Shown here piece by piece: positions 35,578 through 47,640 of a stretch of 64,000 nucleotides of DNA (within the stretch, counting starts at the first letter, position 1; each line of letters opens with the position of its first letter). Origin of the DNA: Hydractinia symbiolongicarpus (Eukaryota > Cnidaria > Hydrozoa > Anthoathecata > Hydractiniidae); contig NC_079883.1 in NCBI RefSeq assembly GCF_029227915.1, positions 6,138,001-6,202,000 of the forward strand, read 5' to 3'. Both the position numbers and the translations under genes were made by a program. The notes beneath the pieces were generated by a model. It was not told where the DNA came from. It did no database searches and saw nothing but the letters and a program-made list of their open reading frames with translations.

Positions 35578-36250
35578 TAAATGTAAATCTATTTAGAATT
35601 AACATTATTATGGAGGTAAGTGCCAGACCCTTCCCTGAGTTTCTTCTGTCAAAAGCTAAAATGGCAGCAAAATAGCTATTCCAAACAGCACTCTTAGATA
35701 ACACCCGGCTAAGCCTTAAAACGAAACCAAGAAACTGTACATGAAAAATACATAGTCAGAAGTCGGTAAAAATACAGAACCGCAAAACCGGAGAAGTATG
35801 GTAAGAAAGTTATGTTTTGTCAACATGTCATAGGTGTAGAAGAGCCTTGGTACCTGGGCGGGAACGAGGTTGGGAGTCCCAATTATATTTGAAAGTTAGT
35901 TATTAAATTTAAATTTGCAAACGAAAATGTGCGACCCATTAGCGGCAGTTTGCGTGATTTAGGAGTAAACATGGGGGTTTTAACGGCAAAGCAGTCAAAA
36001 TTGACTGTTGAGAAAATGTGAAAGCTCCACGGTATGTCTTTGTTGCTACTTTCAATATGCTGTTAACCTAAGACTAAAAAATGCGCATAACTCATTGCAA
36101 ACAGAAATGTAATATTATTGTTGCAAATATTTCGGTTTATAATGTAAGTAAGAATGAAAAAGAAGTATTTGGATTGGATTACTGAGAAAGGCAGCACTAC
36201 GATTTTTTGGTTGACGACACCTTCTAAAAATTATTTATTTCGGTCATGGT
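35578..36250. other. Upstream flank of the glucokinase gene
   Basis: No gene is seen. At 35,850-35,872 the reverse strand reads ACCTCGTTCCCGCCCAGG, a variant of the CCTCGTCCCAG motif found at three other sites in the window. Confidence 0.4.
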
Positions 36251-36601
36251 TTTAGATTAGATTAGATTAGATGTGCATATTTTACATGGCTAGCCTCACA
36301 AATATCGAGGGATATACCCTGTCTATTATTTCCAGGAGGGGCCATGGCTTAGATGGAGAGTCCTAGAGTATTTAATGCTCATTTTGAGCGACGCAGAATT
36401 AGGGCCAGCGCTCTACTAGACAACTCCCGGCAACATCCAACGGCCCACACAGTGTGCCATCTTCCCAATTTCCCTCACATGGCTTGGGTTAACCCGGGGC
36501 TATGGTAACATTCACTCGCCCATGTTGAATCGCCGTCAAGAGGAATCGAACCCCGGTCTCCCGCACAGAGTATGAGAGCTATAACCACTAATCTACGGCG
36601 T
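36251..36601 (-). mobile_element. tRNA-derived SINE
   Basis: On the minus strand the head reads like a tRNA gene: GCCGTAGATTAGTGGTTATA (A box), then GGTTCGATTCC (a perfect B box) and a closing GACGGC that pairs with the first GCCGT as an acceptor stem. A GC-rich body of about 250 bp follows, and the element ends in (TCTAA)n at about 36,251-36,272. These are the promoter, body and tail of a Pol III-transcribed SINE. A 3' fragment of the same family is at 34,972-35,020. The tRNA of origin was not decided. Confidence 0.82.
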
Positions 36602-36739
36602 TTTCGTTTGTTATACTATCAAATGTTAGGATCACTTCAGTAACTGACATCACAATATTTTAAAATTAATATGACGTCAAATTACATATTAGTCGCTTTT
36701 TACGAAGCTTGGAGAACGAAGAGATCGTTTACAAAAAGA

Positions 36740-37860
36740 AAAATATCAGACGTATCTGTAAAATGTATCAAACAAGGATAAACTAAAAGTTATTGATACC
36801 GCTCTTGTAAGTTATGGAGAATCAAATGTCTGTGCTGCGGCAAGAGAACAAATGATGGCTCCAATTGAAGTTGACAAGAAGAAAAATAAGGGAAAAAAGT
36901 ATAAACAACGAAGCTATGACACCTGAGCAAGCAAATAGATACTTGAGCAGTAAAGTTCGAGTTAGAAATTACATCAAGAGAAAGAAAGAAAAGATTTCCC
37001 CGAGATAGATAGTCAATCTGTTAGCTGTATTAAAGATTCCATCATAAAGCCGGATTACGGAAGAGCTATGCTCAAAGATTTTTCAGCCAAGCAATACAGC
37101 TTCAACGAGAAAATTTCTTCGCTGCAGAAAACATCAAAAAAGGAAAAGACTACAGCACAACGTAAATGACCTAATTCTGCAGACATCCCAATGATACACT
37201 AATTTATTTGCTAAAAATAAAAAGTTTTATCCTCACTTGACGCTAAATAAAGACAAATCCAAAAGAAACTGGCCGCCACTGCCACCACCAAAATTAACAC
37301 CCAAGGTTAATTTATTGACTGAAAAGTGCTGTGACAATGAATTTTGCCGGCATAAAGTCTTGAAAGATGCTCAGGTTGATGAAAATCTTGATTGCAAAAT
37401 ACAAGTTCATAACAAAACATTGCCAACTGCATCATCCAACGTGGTATTAAACGAATGCATGGCAAGCAATGCTGCTATTACATGAACGACAAATGCTAGA
37501 GTGTGAAGAAATACATCATGCTTATATGGTCCTACATCATGATTTGAGTTTAAGAATTCAATGTTCCAGTAGTTAGTTGCGACGAAGTTTAAAAAAAACG
37601 GACTTAAAATGAGATTGCAGCGAAAAAGAAAGAGAGCAATGTTTGTGGAAAAGCAACTCTAGTTGCAACAAGCCCTCTCAATACACCATTACCAAAAAGA
37701 CCAAAACTGGTTCCATCAAGTCCACTTAATACACCACTGCCACCAAAGATTGCTCGATTAGATTAGAGCATCAAAACATACGTGGTTTACCATCTCCGCG
37801 TCCAACACATAAGAAAGAGCAACATTTTAAAGCTGCAATAAGAGCTCAGGGACCCCGGGA
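36740..37860 (+). pseudogene. Broken, unidentified reading frame
   Basis: Several open plus-strand pieces in different frames follow one another and look coding: a Lys/Arg-rich part (about 36,783-37,160, including AAREQMMAPIE and KGKKYKQRSYDT), a piece at 37,237-37,485 with a short Pro run and paired Cys (CCDNEFC), and a part at about 37,665-37,760 with a two-fold SPLNTPLP repeat. Stops and frame changes separate them, so no intact protein is encoded unless introns are involved. I do not recognise the family; a transposon protein or a decayed host gene both fit. Confidence 0.35.
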
Positions 37861-38538
37861 CCGTGGAAACGGGGATGATCGAACCCGGGTAAAAAAGTGT
37901 GTGAAAATCTGTCACTACAAAATTTAAAATTCTGAAAATGTGCTGTCAAACTGCAGTGAGCTATAGTTGAAAAAATAACACTGCGTTGATATAAAACACA
38001 AAAAGTACTGGGTACGAGATTGCATCATCTGTGTTTAAGTTGCTCATAGTTACAAAGTTTCGATTTTCTGGAGTGAGTAAGAATTGAAAAATATTCTAGA
38101 AGCTGTTCTTTAGATGGTAACCCTTACAAATTTTTGATGTTGCCAGGTGAATGTTTGTAACAAATATTATATTGAAAACGAGGCAGATTAAATATTAATC
38201 AAAACACTTTTGGTCAATAGAGGATGTGGTAAGGTGGTTGTGTTATCAATGGTATCAATAATGAAGCAATTTTAATTGGTAGCCATAGCTGCGCTATGTT
38301 TTGCTAACAGCCATGATACAGGCTGCAACAGAGTAAAACATTAAAGCTGGCCGTACAAGGTAGATAAACATTTTTATATAAAACACGAAACAGGGAAAAT
38401 TATATAACTTTTTAGTTTCAATTCAGTTTTTATCTTCCCTTCTTGTTTTTTTCTGATGAACTAAATAAATTATAAAAAGTTGAGTTGTATGAAAATAATC
38501 AGTAATTTATTTGGTTGCTATGTCTAATTTTTATATTC

Positions 38539-38546
38539 TATATAAG
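38539..38546 (+). promoter_or_regulatory. TATA-box candidate of the 38,667 gene
   Basis: TATATAAG, about 125 bp upstream of the start codon, which would place transcription start near 38,570 and give a 5' UTR of about 100 nt. Confidence 0.4.
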
Positions 38547-38666
38547 TAGCGTTGTTTAAAAAAAATCATTTTATGAAAGCGATGTAGTGAGAGGTTACTT
38601 GAAATAAATTTCATGATTTTAGATTTACATTTATTGTATCTTCGGATCATACAAAATTTGGACATC

Positions 38667-39245
38667 ATGGTGAAAAAGAAGGATCAAGCAACGAAGAGTA
38701 AAAAAGAAAAAAATAATGATAAGCCCAAAGATAAAAAGGTGAAAAAAGAAGAAGGAAATGAAGAACAGGAAGAAGAAAGAGAGAAGAAAGAAAATGAAGG
38801 AGAAGTTCTGGATGATGTCGAACAATCTATTACTGAGTTAAGACAGAAAGCTAAAGAAGACCCAGAAATTGATTTTAGCAAGGAGTTAAGAAAGATTCAA
38901 GATAAAATTGCAGACGCGAAGGGACAACCGAGACGACCAGTCACAGCCAAGCCTTCTGGACATGATGACAGTGAAGAAGAAGAGGAAGAAGAAGAAGAAG
39001 ATCCCGATGCAGAAGTGAAAGAATTAATCAATAAACGACTAACGACATGCATGTTACTTGCGTTGAGTTTTGAAAGCGATGAGAACTACCCGAGAGATTT
39101 TTACGAGAAATTAGCTGAGTCAACAAAATTTCAAGAAGTTGTGGCACCAATCTCCAAAGAAGAAGTTAAGATTATGAACAATTTATTGAAAGAAAAGAAA
39201 AAAGCAGCTAAAGATAGAGTGAAGGCTTGTGAGAAGAACTCGTAA
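38667..39245 (+). CDS. Single-exon gene, charged protein with C-terminal helical domain, unknown function
   Basis: A 192-residue protein if started at the ATG at 38,667 (context CATCATGG); the frame is open upstream to 38,613. The N-terminal half is extremely Lys/Glu-rich and probably disordered or coiled (KKKDQATKSKKEK near the start; an acidic run of nine Glu near residue 110). The C-terminal 60-65 residues are different: ordered-looking, with the pattern LTTCMLLALSFESDENYPRD and then FYEKLAES, and a Lys-rich end. That part resembles the C-terminus of the protein at 48,348-49,352 in length, position and the YP-x-x-F/Y motif. There is a TATA-like box upstream and AATAAA 52 bp after the stop. 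No family is recognised. The promoter, poly(A) signal and uninterrupted frame favour a real gene. Confidence 0.75.
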   Translation: MVKKKDQATKSKKEKNNDKPKDKKVKKEEGNEEQEEEREKKENEGEVLDDVEQSITELRQKAKEDPEIDFSKELRKIQDKIADAKGQPRRPVTAKPSGHDDSEEEEEEEEEDPDAEVKELINKRLTTCMLLALSFESDENYPRDFYEKLAESTKFQEVVAPISKEEVKIMNNLLKEKKKAAKDRVKACEKNS

Positions 39246-39296
39246 AATTTTAGTTTGTACTCACATATAATGTACACTTGTAAAAACTTTGTAGTA

Positions 39297-39302
39297 AATA
39301 AA
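39297..39302 (+). terminator. Poly(A) signal of the 38,667 gene
   Basis: AATAAA 52 bp downstream of the TAA stop codon. Confidence 0.6.
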
Positions 39303-40400
39303 CACGTTAGGTAAACGATAAAAAAATTTAAAATCAAGAGAATCTTTTTTTTTACGTGAAATAAGTTTTGATATTTCTTTAAAACAGAACAGTGAAAATG
39401 TTGAACGTTTATTTCAGTTAAAGGCAGACCTTTTAAGACTTTTGCTTTGATTTTAGTTTTAAAGAAAAACAAATTATAAAAGTCAACTAAGCTGTTTAAT
39501 GTTTAAATTTTGTGTGGTTATAAAAACATAAAAACATATGCAATAAATGTTCTTAAAAATTAATAAAGGCTGACGAAACTAAAGAAAAATTGTAACAGGT
39601 CGCTTTCCTATAAAAGCTTCCTTGTATTATCAAAATGTCAAAAAAGAATCGTCTCTTTAGAAAGGTCAGTGCAGCCGTGTATTACTGGTTAATGCTATAA
39701 TATTAATCAATTGAATTGTGATAGATCACTTGTAAAAAGGATCTTTAATTACATTACTGTAACTTTTTTGTATAAGAACCTAGTTTATAAGAACGGGTGA
39801 GATTTTCTTAAAAATTAAGAACATATTAAGAACGTACTCCGTGTGAATTCCTAACAAAATAACATGGATCGAAAAATACTAAGAATTATTTCGACCAGTT
39901 TTCTCCTTTTGGTAGCATACATGTACTATATGTTTTTACAAAAAAATAATTTCCACCTTATTTTGTTATATCTGACATGCTGCGGGGATTGCTCGGTGCA
40001 ATATTCACCGCATGTGTCAGGAATCTTTATGAACGTAAACACAACATGTGCTGCGACACATATCAACTGCAAAGAAAAAAAATTAAAAAAAAGAAGAAAA
40101 TATCTGTCAATATCTCATAACAAAACAGCACAAAAGAAACATTCAATCTTATAATTTTTTGTGGAAATAATGGACAAGCCAAGTATGCCACCCCCCCCCC
40201 CCCCCCCCCCCCCTTCCCTTCCCAATCCTTGACCTGACAATTGAGCGTTATGCGGCATAGAAAACGTGGAAGGCGCGCTGGGAGAATAATGCACTGGTAA
40301 GGCAGCTGAACACATACCACCCAGCGTACCAATGTTCAATGCTGAGGTATGCATTATCAATGATGGAAAAATAGTTATCCTTATCTCTACCAAAAGATGA
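39303..40400. other. Intergenic DNA with a poly-C tract
   Basis: No gene is supported. A 23-C run lies at 40,191-40,213, followed by sequence that grades into the Ty3-type relic. The open frame at 39,864-40,154 has no recognisable features. Confidence 0.4.
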
Positions 40401-41444
40401 CAATAACGAAAAAAGAAGACGTTTGCTGAACATTCGAAAAGGATAATGAACGAGCTGCAAAAATTTTACATCAACGTGAAGATAAGAAGGAAGCAGTCAA
40501 ACTGGTTTATCAATACCAACCACCACGGTATGGGAAACACCAACCAAGATTATAATACTATAAGTTTTGTAGCTACTAGGAGTCACTAGAAAGGAAGATC
40601 TTTCTGCCCAGAGTAACACAAAGATATTAGGAACACAAACTCGAAGCATTGTACCGGGGTGTCATTAACAACACTGAGAAGAGCAATGCACTCGTATCAT
40701 GTGAATAAGAAATTCCTACAGTACACGGCAAGACTGATGCAGACGTTACTGTGGTCTCTGTCACATATGAAGCAAAACTAGGAGTTACTGGAACAGATAG
40801 TTTAATGTTAAAGGCAGTTGAAAGAGAAATAACAAAAAAAGACTGGGATTCGTACGAAAAGTTGACTATCCAACAGACTACACAATCGTGGTGGTACCAA
40901 GACCGTCAGGATCAATACGTATATGTTAGATTTGACAAAAATTACTCAAGGTATAGAAGGAAAACTTTACCAGTTAGAATCAGTGGAAGAAACCATTGCA
41001 AAACTGAGAGATAAATGCGTAATTATGAGCAAACTGGACGCAAACGCAGGGTATTGGCAAGCCCGAGATGAAGAAAGTCAACTTCTAACAACATTTATCA
41101 CGCCTCTAGGCCTATATAGCTGCACAAGAGGCCCTTTCGGAATGAACTCCCTGGATAAGGTATTTAACAAGAAAATAAACTACGTAATAGAACGACTTCA
41201 AGGAGTGTTCTAATAAACTTACGATTTCTCAGTTTTTGCAAAAGCAACCGATGAACTCAACAAACGAATTACTTCACTACTCTATTGAGTCAATCAGCTT
41301 TAAATGTGAATTTTAAAAAAGATCAGTCGAGTTTATAGGCTACCATTTATCAAAAGATGTTGTGTGGCACCTACAACCGCTAAAACCGAAGCTTGAACCA
41401 ACTTTAGGAACCTGAGAAAATAACTGAACTGCGGCAGTACACAT
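40400..41444 (+). mobile_element. Ty3-type LTR retrotransposon relic, protease and reverse-transcriptase part
   Basis: Decayed pol fragments in the plus orientation. At about 40,730-40,790 the frame reads DADVTVVS, a degenerate retropepsin active site. At 40,923-41,213 a clear RT block reads MSKLDANAGYWQ, then ESQLLTTFITPLG and GPFGMNS, the Ty3-family RT palm region just before the catalytic YxDD. Fragments to about 41,440 continue RT (NVNFKKDQ, ITELRQY). Stops interrupt it throughout. It is cut by the insertion of the non-LTR element at 41,445. No LTRs were recognised. Ty3-type elements are genomic retrotransposons; this one cannot be active. Confidence 0.78.
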
Positions 41445-44420
41445 TTATAAATCGCAACAAAAAGAAGGGTACTTTTAGTGGCGTTGGAATGTATATTTCT
41501 GAAAGAGTAAAGTGGGTACGTAGAGAAGACCTAGAAAACGAGAAAGTTGAATGTATTTTGATTGGAATTTTTTTTCAAAATTGGAAAGAGTTTTCTTGTA
41601 GGATATTATATTAGGATATTAAACGATATGTTTGATATAGTGATTATTGAATTAAAAGAATTTACAATCCTTGGAGACGTAAAAGACGTTTTTGTTCATT
41701 TTGGTTTTGAACAAATTGTTAAAAAAGCAACAAGAATTACCAACGACTCTAGAACGTTAATTGACACCATTTTTACAACGCATCGAACAAACATTCCATC
41801 GCATGACGTCATACCAAATAACATAGGAGATCATGATATGGTTGGCTACGTACGAAAAATAAACTCTGAGAAATTTAAACCTAAGAATATAAAATGCAGA
41901 AACTATTTAAATTATGACCACGTTAAAATGTGCGAAGAGTTGCGTAATATAAACTGGGAGCCTTTATATTTATGTACAAATGTAAACACTGCATGGTCGT
42001 TTTTTAAAGACAAGCTTACAAACATTTTCAACAAACATGCACCAGTAATTGATAAACGTGTAAAGGGTCGTTTATGCCCTTGGATGACAACTGATATCTG
42101 TGTATTAATGACTGACAGGGACAAAGCACTACGTTACGCTCGGAAAACCAATAAAGCCTGTGACTAGACCGCGTACAAAAAAATGCGAAGCAAGTGCACA
42201 AATGCACAAAAAGCTTTTAGAAGAAAATTCAGATAAACCAAGGAAGTTTTGGCAGACAATAAAAAACATCATGCCTTGCAAATCCAAAGGAACGTCCTGC
42301 AGATCACACTTTCTTGAACACGGTTGTGTTAAAGCTGATACTCCTGTTCAAAAATCTAACCTACTCAGCAATTTCTTTTCAAATGTTGCAATGACTTTAA
42401 AAAAGAAATCCATTTTCATGAAATATTTCATTTGGCGCCAACCAAACAAAGTCGAACCAATAACGACACAAAGGCTTGATTTTAATATGTTTCCAAGTCT
42501 TTCGTAGAAAAGGAATTGAAGAACTTAAAACGCCACAAGGCAACTGGTATTGATAACCTTCCACCAGCTTTGATGGAAGATAGTGCTAATAAAATATCAC
42601 AACCGCTATGTTTCATAATCAACTTGTCACTGAGTACAGCAGACGTACCTACAGAATGGAAACACGCTACTGTTACACCAATACACAAGTCGGGACCATC
42701 TACCAAAGTTGACAACTATCGTCCAATTTCGATTCTACCAATTGCCTCAAAAATCCCTGAACGAGCTGTACATACACAATTGATGGAATACCTGGTGAAA
42801 AATAATTTGCTTTCTGGGCAACAGTTCGGATATCGACGTAAGAGATCAACTGATATTGCAGCTACAGTATTCCTCGACAGCATTCGTACTGAAATTGATC
42901 GTGGAAATTTAGTTGGAGCAACCTTTATAGATTTGTCTAAAGCCTTCGACACAGTGGGCCAAAGTATTCTGCTATCAAAGCTACCATCTTTTGGCATTCA
43001 CGACAATGAGTTAAATTGGTTCACCGACTACCTTTTCAATCTGAGACAACAAGTCGTTTATGAAAATTCGAAATCTAACGTTTCAAATATAACATGCGGT
43101 GTTCCACAAGGCTCCATTTTAGGACCCTTGTTGTTTTTGATTTACTTCAACGATTTTAAATCAGCCCTACTTAAGAGTAAAACAGTGAAATTTGCTGATG
43201 ACACCGTGTTGTATGTTGCACACAAGTCCGTAGAGGATATTGAAAATGCTTTAAATGATGAACTTAAAAATATATCGACATATCTCGCAAATAACGATCT
43301 AGTTATAAATTTGAAAAAGGGTAAAACAGAGGTGATGTTATTCGGTAGTGGGAAAAAATTGTCATCTATGCCACACAAACCGACATTAAATTTGGTACAG
43401 TTGATATTAACGTAACGAAGCGCTACAAGTATCTTGGTTCTACAATTGATCCAACTCTAACTCAGATAACTTCAACAAAGCATATAAAAAAGCTTCTTCT
43501 CGTTTACGTCTGTTACAAAATCTGAGAAAGAACATGGAGAATAATACTGCCACAACAATTTACAACACTATGATTATACCACTGGTAGTTCTTAATAGTA
43601 CCATACAGTTGAACTTCTCAAGAACCGAAATAAATAAATTGAATTCTCTGGACAGCCATGCAAAACAGATAACCAAAATACAAACATCAAATCAACTTAC
43701 ACTGTTATTTTGCGACATGCTTGTAAAACAGTGAAGAAATGCATTGCTGGTGAAACATGTAGTAACATGAAAAAATACTTTGAAGTAAATTCTCACTCCA
43801 AATGCACGAGAAACCAAAACTGTTTGCTGAAGATTCCAAAAATAACAGAAGTAACACGAGGCAGTTTTCGTTATATGGGAGCGAAAATATATAATAGTTT
43901 GCCACTAGATATACGAAAAGCGACAAATGTGAATGATTCGAACAAAAGATCAAAGATTTCGTATTTTAGATTATTATTTACCTAATATTTTTTTTACGGT
44001 GGTTCTTAATTTTCTTTTTATCAACAGCTCTCTATTTTTGGTCTCGTATTAGTTTTCAACATTTTATTTTCTCACATTCGTTTCAATCTATCTAACTATT
44101 TATTTTGAAGAACATATTATATTATATAACATGTGCGCAGACTTATCATTTATAGTTTTCTATTTCTACTCTCTCACATTTGTTTGGATATAGTCTGTTT
44201 GGGTATGTTTGTAATCTTCTCTGTCTATTATATAAATATTTTTCTTTTGAATAGTTTTCTACTTTTTAACATATCTATAGTAATTTTAGAGCATATTTTA
44301 TATATAATTTATTTTTTAAATCATTACTTTTATATTTTAAACAGGACACATATTTATAGCAGTTTTTTAAAACTGAGATGTACATATCCTGTATAAATAT
44401 TCTGGTAAATAAAAAAGAAA
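41445..44420 (+). mobile_element. 5'-truncated CR1/L2-type non-LTR retrotransposon inserted in the Ty3-type relic
   Basis: It starts inside the endonuclease domain (GVGMYISERVKWVRRED, about 41,480-41,540) and runs to a T-rich 3' UTR ending near 44,420. Endonuclease pieces continue at 41,562-42,167, with an internal deletion and GDHD in place of SDHD. Reverse transcriptase is mainly open at 42,516-43,415: YRRKRST, FIDLSKAFD, GVPQGSILGPLLF, FADDTVLY. Frameshifts occur near 42,165, 42,510 and 43,415. It resembles the element at 25,744-29,133 in every motif but is clearly a different, older copy with no N-terminal 2A region. Ty3-type sequence flanks both sides, so it inserted into that element. 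From 43,441 on it is part of a tandem duplication. Confidence 0.85.
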
Positions 44421-45223
44421 GGCGTTTTATGGACACGGTTCAACAAGTATGGGAATTTCGCCTGACCTCGCTAAAGCGAATACTTCGTTAAGAAAACTGC
44501 TATCTTTCGACATAGTAATGACTATGCTTTGAAGCACGAATGGGTGTGGATCCATGCACACACAACGCATTCCATGATGTTAACCGAATCCTATCATCAC
44601 CGCCAACATTAAAACTGTATGATATAAGTAAACCCAGTATGATCAGAGTAGATGCCGCCAAACTTAATGGCCTCTGTGTCATCCTCTATCGGCAGTATAC
44701 TGACAAGAAGCTGCATGCACTTGTGCGCCAAGATATTTGACAGAAAAAGGCTACTACCACATCAAAGTGGAGATGCCAGCAATAACGTGGGGTTGCAAAA
44801 ATAGGAACATGCACAAGGGTGCCAATAAGGTTGGATGCAAACGCCTTCTTGAGAGCACTAACAAAAAAATAACAATCAATAGAAAAAGACATGGAACAAG
44901 GTGTTATCACATATGTCTATTCCATTATCACGACAAGATCAGCTAGCAATCAAAAGATCACAGAAATACAGCAAGAGACAGGTAATAAACTTTAGCAAGT
45001 CATGTTAGATTGAAAAAAGGATAGACCAGCACAAAATCAGGAGTCACCCAGAAGTGCAAACCTTCTGGGACAGTCGATCAGAGCTCACAGAAATTGACGC
45101 ATTAATATTGAAGGGCTAAAAAGTAGTTATACCAACTTAATGCAAAAAGACATGCTGCACAGGATACTTGGGTATGGAACATTTCTAAAAGTCGTGCGAG
45201 ACAAACATGCTTTTGGCAAAATT
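44421..45223 (+). mobile_element. Ty3-type relic, RNase H part, first copy
   Basis: After the non-LTR tail the Ty3-type pol resumes: DLAKANTSLRKLLSFDI, then HNAFHDVNRILSSPP and MIRVDAAKLNGLCVILY, the RT connection and RNase H start with its first catalytic Asp (VDA). A degenerate RNase H middle follows at 44,737-44,946. Stops and shifts are present. Confidence 0.7.
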
Positions 45224-46225
45224 TACAATTGATCCAACTCTAACTCAGATAACTTCAACAAAGCATATAAAAAAGCTTCTTCTCGTTTACGTCTGTTACA
45301 AAATCTGAGAAAGAACATGGAAAATAATACTGCCACAACAATTTACAACACTATGATTATACCACTGGTAGTTCTTAATAGTATCATACAGTTGAACTTC
45401 TCAAGAACCGAAATAAATAAATTGAATTCTCTGGACAGCCATGCAAAACAGATAACCAAAATACAAACATCAAATCAACTTACACTGTTATTTTGCGACA
45501 TGCTTGTAAAACAGTGAAGAAATGCATTGCTGGTGAAACATGTAGTAACATGAAAAAATACTTTGAAGTAAATTCTCACTCCAAATGCACGAGAAACCAA
45601 AACTGTTTGCTGAAGATTCCAAAAATAACAGAAGTAACACGAGGCAGTTTTCGTTATATGGGAGCGAAAATATATAATAGTTTGCCACTAGATATACGAA
45701 AAGCGACAAATGTGAATGATTCGAACAAAAGATCAAAGATTTCGTATTTTAGATTATTATTTACCTAATATTTTTTTTTACGGTGGTTCTTAATTTTCTT
45801 TTTATCAACAGCTCTCTATTTTTGGTCTCGTATTAGTTTTCAACATTTTATTTTCTCACATTCGTTTCAATCTATCTAACTATTTATTTTGAAGAACATA
45901 TTATATTATATAACATGTGCGCAGACTTATCATTTATAGTTTTCTATTTTTAATATATACTTAGTAAATTTACCCTTCTCTCTCACATTTGTTTAGATAT
46001 AGTCTGTTTGGGTATGTTTGTAATCTTCTCTGTCTATTATATAAATATTTTTCTTTTGAATAGTTTTCTACTTTTTAACATATCTATAGTAATTTTAGAG
46101 CATATTTTATATATAATTTATTTTAAATCATTACTTTTATATTTTAAACAGCACACATATTTATAGCAGTTTTTTAAAACTGAAATGTACATATCCTGTA
46201 TAAATATTCTGGTAAATAAAAGATA
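45224..46225 (+). mobile_element. Duplicated 3' end of the non-LTR element
   Basis: Second copy of the last part of the non-LTR reading frame and its 3' UTR, produced by the tandem duplication, not by a second retrotransposition: its left edge is the duplication junction and the Ty3-type flank on the right is duplicated too. Confidence 0.88.
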
Positions 46226-47027
46226 GGCGTTTTATGGACACGGTTCAACAAGTATGGGAATTTCGCCTGACCTCGCTAAAGCGAATACTTCGTTAAGAAA
46301 ACTGCTATCTTTCGACATAGTCATGACTATGCTTTGAAGCACGAATGGGTGTGGATCCATGCACACACAATGCATTCCATGATGTTAACCGAATCCTATC
46401 ATCACCGCCAACAATAAAACTGTGTGGTATAAGTAAACCCAGTATGATCAGAGTAGATGCCGCCAAACTTAATGGCCTCTGTGTCATCCTCTATCGGCAG
46501 TATACTGAAAAGAAGCTGCATGCTCTTGTGCGCCAAGATATTTGACAGAAAAAGGCTACTACCACATCAAAGTGGAGATGCCAGCAATAACGTGGGGTTG
46601 CAAAAATAGGAACATGCACAAGGGTACCAATAAGGTTGGATGCGGACGCCTTCTTGAGAGCACTAACACAACAATAACAATCAATAGAAAAATACATGGA
46701 ACAAGGTGTTATCACATATGTCTATTCCATTATCACGACAATGTCAGCTAGCAATCAAAAGATCACAGAAATACAGCAAGAGACAGATAATAAACTTTAG
46801 CAAGTCATGTTAGATTGAAAAAAGATAGCCTAGCACAAAATCAGGAGTCACCCAGAAGTACAAACCTCCTGGGACAGTCGATCAGAGCTCACAGAAATTG
46901 ACGCATTAATATTAAAGGGCTAAAAGGTAGTTATACCAACTTAATGCAAAAAGACATGCTGCACAGGATACTTGGGTATGGAACATTTCTAAAAGTCGTG
47001 CGAGACAAACATGCTTTTGGCAAAATT
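46226..47027 (+). mobile_element. Ty3-type relic, RNase H part, second copy
   Basis: Second copy of 44,421-45,223 with few substitutions; the frame at 46,345-46,545 repeats the RNase H start with changes such as LYDISKP to LCGISKP. Confidence 0.7.
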
Positions 47028-47640
47028 GAAAGCGTTAAAAGTCAAACTCACCAATTCCGGTCAAACCGCCTCCACTGCCTGTTCGTCCCTGGAAAAATTA
47101 GGTACTGATGGTAAAATATATATTGTCATCACTGACCATTTCTCTTTCTTTCCGGAAGTCTACCTTTTGCCTTTGGAGAAAGTAATAGAGGCAATGAAGG
47201 ACACCTTTGCAAGGTACAGCATTCCAACAGAAGTGGTTCCAGATAATGGACCACAATACAAGCCCTACAAATTTAAACAATTTTCAACACAGTGGGAATT
47301 TAAACACGCAACATTCCTACTGCCCTCAATCTAACGGATTAGCTTAGTCAATAGTAGAAGTGGTCAAATGTACCACAAAGAAAGCATTAGCCAGCAACCA
47401 GGACATTAATTGAATTGGTAATGGGGAAGGTTGTATGATATCTTACCTACATACTTATCACAACAAGGCGATACTCCGACTCGCGACATCTGAAAGAAGC
47501 GTCAAATCCAGAGACGGTATTTTGACCAAAGCAAACGTCTCACCGCTGAGCCCATCATCTGTAAAAAAAACAAATAGGGGCAATCCAGGACCACCATTCC
47601 ATACCATGATTTCTAAAGTCGTTCAATGATCTTACATAGT
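47028..47640 (+). mobile_element. Ty3-type relic, integrase part
   Basis: Directly after the duplicated unit come integrase fragments: VKPPPLPVRPWK, then YIVITDHFSFFPEVYLL with the first catalytic Asp in TDHFS, FARYSIPTEVVPDNGPQY with the second Asp in DNGPQY, and a trace of the Glu region after 47,335. The order protease, RT, RNase H, integrase is kept across the nest, confirming one original Ty3-type element. Confidence 0.78.

Larger units (their letters stand above)
43441..47027 (+). repeat. Recent tandem duplication, about 1.8 kb x 2
   Basis: Unit 1 is 43,441-45,223 (1,783 bp) and unit 2 is 45,224-47,027 (1,804 bp), in direct orientation and nearly identical. The unit starts at TACAATTGATCCAACTC and ends at TTTTGGCAAAATT. 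It spans the non-LTR element's 3' end and the Ty3-type RNase H region. Differences are a handful of substitutions and a small insertion near 45,950-45,975 in unit 2. Confidence 0.93.

Noticed and set aside
36530-36601. Functional tRNA gene
   Set aside because: The A and B boxes are followed by a SINE body and a repetitive tail, and the arms pair imperfectly, so it is a SINE head.
44133-44396. Hydrophobic 87-residue frame with several apparent membrane helices
   Set aside because: It lies in the T-rich 3' UTR of the non-LTR element. Its near-copy in the duplicated unit is interrupted.
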